NCBI RefSeq assembly: GCF_030530635.1
Contig: NZ_JAUMUL010000015.1
Coordinates: forward strand, 1-18,209
Direction of reading: 5' to 3'
DNA: 18,209 nucleotides
Source: Actinomyces sp.
GTDB taxonomy: Bacteria; Actinomycetota; Actinomycetes; Actinomycetales; Actinomycetaceae
Shown: positions 17,037 to 18,209 of the stretch, piece by piece
Layout of the letters: each line of letters opens with the position of its first letter
Position numbering within the stretch: the first letter of the stretch is position 1
Notes under the pieces: generated by a model
Told to the model about the DNA's origin: nothing
The model's database searches: none
Seen by the model: the letters and a program-made list of their open reading frames with translations, nothing else
Translations under genes and position numbers: made by a program

Positions 17037-17513
17037 TCAGATGGCGAGGCGATGCAGCCGACGCGCGTACAAGACCAGGGGGCCGATCTCCCCGTCCTGC
17101 TCGACTTCGAGTACCCGAAGGAGTGCCAGATCGTGGTCGCCCGCCTCAATGATCCTCTCGGGTACCGCGCTCAGGGTGGCGGGGGATCCCAGGAGGGCAG
17201 CGTCTTCGCCGCGCAGGGCGCACTCCAGGCCGACGAAGCGCTGGGCGGTGGGGCCGGCGAGCTGGGTGCCCAGGACGCTGATCCGCAAGAGCGATGCGTA
17301 GCGCAGCAGCGGCCAGGTTGAGGAGCTGCGGGCGAAGGCCAGCGAAACCAGCGGCGGGTCCAGTGACACGGAGGTGAAGGAGTTGGCCAGCATTCCTACA
17401 GGGGTGCTGTTGTAGTCCTGGCCGGTCACCAGCACGATGCCGGTGGGGAAGCTGGCCAGGGTCCGCCGCAGGGCCTCGGGGCCGACGGGGCTGGTTGGCT
17501 GTGGTGGCAACAC
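17037..17513 (-). CDS. flavin reductase (FMN-binding split-barrel type)
   Basis: This is a 158-residue NAD(P)H:FMN reductase of the HpaC/NtaB type. It would provide free reduced flavin to the oxygenase encoded downstream. Typical motifs are PEALRRTLASFPTGIVLVTG near the N-terminus, GMLANSFTSVSLDPPLVSLAFARSS (split across residues 40-64), and GDHD at 125-128. The GTG at 17513 gives a full-length domain; an ATG a few bases upstream is out of frame. The Shine-Dalgarno is weak. It ends about 120 bp before the oxygenase start, consistent with an operon, and is divergent from the TetR regulator gene. Confidence 0.85.
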   Translation of the reverse strand: MLPPQPTSPVGPEALRRTLASFPTGIVLVTGQDYNSTPVGMLANSFTSVSLDPPLVSLAFARSSSTWPLLRYASLLRISVLGTQLAGPTAQRFVGLECALRGEDAALLGSPATLSAVPERIIEAGDHDLALLRVLEVEQDGEIGPLVLYARRLHRLAI

Positions 17514-17561
17514 GCATTTCCGTTCGCCTAGGATCGCTCAAAGTAGCTAATCCGAACGATA

Positions 17562-17576
17562 CGGAGAGACTCTCCG
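17562..17576. promoter_or_regulatory. perfect inverted repeat, candidate TetR operator
   Basis: CGGAGAG-A-CTCTCCG is a perfect 15-bp inverted repeat centred at 17569, in the 90-bp gap between the divergent flavin reductase and tetR genes. Symmetry, size and position fit the operator of the adjacent TetR-family regulator, which could then control both itself and the oxygenase operon. Confidence 0.55.
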
Positions 17577-17603
17577 CTTATCAATGGCGCAGGAGTGTTA
17601 TCC

Positions 17604-18209
17604 ATGTCTGACCCGGCGGTCCGGGACGACGCGCCTCGGGCAAGGAACAGGCGCCGAGTGGTGCGCGCCGACGCGCGGCGCAACCGCGACAAGATCGTTG
17701 AGATAGCCGCGCAGATCTTCGCCCGGGAGGGGCTGGACGTCCCTATGGACGCCATAGCCAGGCGTGCCGGAGTGGGGGCGGGGACCCTCTACCGTCACTT
17801 TCCCACCAGGCAGGACCTACTTGGCCAGGTGTTGGCGCAGCGCACCACCGATCTGACGCGCAGGCGCCGGGAGATCGAGGGAGCTGCCCTGGAACCCGGT
17901 GAGGCGCTCGAGCGGTGGCTGGACGCGCTCGGGGAGTGGATGCGGTCCTATGACGGGCTCCCCGGGCCGTTGCGGGAGGCCTACACCAGCTCCTCCTCGC
18001 CGCTGGCTCCAACCTGTGAGGAGGTCATTGAGATGACGCGAGGCTTCCTGCATCCCGCGCAGCGCGCTGGTGTGGCCCGCGCCGAGGTCGACGCCGACAC
18101 CCTGTACCAGGCCGTGCTGGCCATGGCCTGGGTTGCATCCGCCGTCGACGGCGGGGGAGACGGCGCCGACGACGTTTCATACGACGGTGCAGCTGAGCGC
18201 CGCAGCAAC
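17604..18209 (+). CDS. TetR/AcrR-family transcriptional regulator (3' end outside window)
   Basis: The frame is open to the window edge (202 codons shown), so the stop is not seen. ATG 17604 has AGGAG (17591-17595) with an 8-base spacer. A basic N-terminus (RNRRRVVRADARRNRDKIVE) leads to a TetR helix-turn-helix at about residues 48-67 (MDAIARRAGVGAGTLYRHFP). The C-terminal ligand-binding part is helical, with WLDALGEWMRSYDGLPGPLR and later LYQAVLAMAWVASAVDGGGD, and is close to the length usual for the family, so little is missing. It is divergent from the flavin reductase-monooxygenase operon and probably represses it in response to an unknown small molecule. Confidence 0.9.
   Translation, partial: MSDPAVRDDAPRARNRRRVVRADARRNRDKIVEIAAQIFAREGLDVPMDAIARRAGVGAGTLYRHFPTRQDLLGQVLAQRTTDLTRRRREIEGAALEPGEALERWLDALGEWMRSYDGLPGPLREAYTSSSSPLAPTCEEVIEMTRGFLHPAQRAGVARAEVDADTLYQAVLAMAWVASAVDGGGDGADDVSYDGAAERRSN

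Overview
The window looks like chromosomal DNA of a high-GC Gram-positive actinobacterium, most likely Actinomyces or a close relative. The signs are high GC with GTG/TTG starts, a very long Pro/Ala/Gly-rich DnaX, a sortase-anchored adhesin with an LARTG signal and DUF5979-like domains, and an aspartokinase with an internal beta-subunit start. The species is inferred; no rRNA or other marker is present.

Layout. 1-136 (-) is the frameshifted 5' end of an IS110-type transposase cut by the window edge. 137-783 has no convincing gene but holds a phased short-motif array (478-579). 796-1410 is a lipoprotein with a strong terminator. 1526-5007 is dnaX-recR. 5297-7468 is a large LPxTG-type adhesin, followed by a hairpin terminator and a 20-bp-periodic array in the convergent gap. 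8066-10134 (-) is an ABC exporter pair. 10170-10271 is a small recR relic. 10408-10917 is a second lipoprotein. 11097-12546 is an AAA15/OLD-type ATPase followed by the truncated C-terminal part of a probable PD-(D/E)xK partner. 12612-12692 is another array. 12831-15457 is lysC (alpha plus in-frame beta start) overlapping asd. 15445-15523 is a 23-bp tandem repeat. 15567-17513 (-) is a two-component flavin monooxygenase (NtaA-type LLM oxygenase plus flavin reductase), with the oxygenase frameshifted at a G8 tract. 17604 onward is a divergent TetR regulator that runs off the edge.

How it fits together. dnaX-recR-ask-asd is an old actinobacterial neighbourhood. Here about 7.8 kb of accessory DNA (adhesin, exporter, recR relic, lipoprotein, ATPase/nuclease remnant) lies between recR and lysC, and the recR relic inside it suggests that rearrangement involved recR. 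LysC and Asd catalyse the first two steps from aspartate towards lysine, threonine and methionine.

Most unusual: four intergenic gaps carry arrays of short motifs at 19-23-bp spacing. Three of them include inverted halves that could fold into long hairpins, and two share a recognisable core. Four genes also share a -10-like TANNNT placed exactly six bases before the start codon, as expected for leaderless mRNAs.
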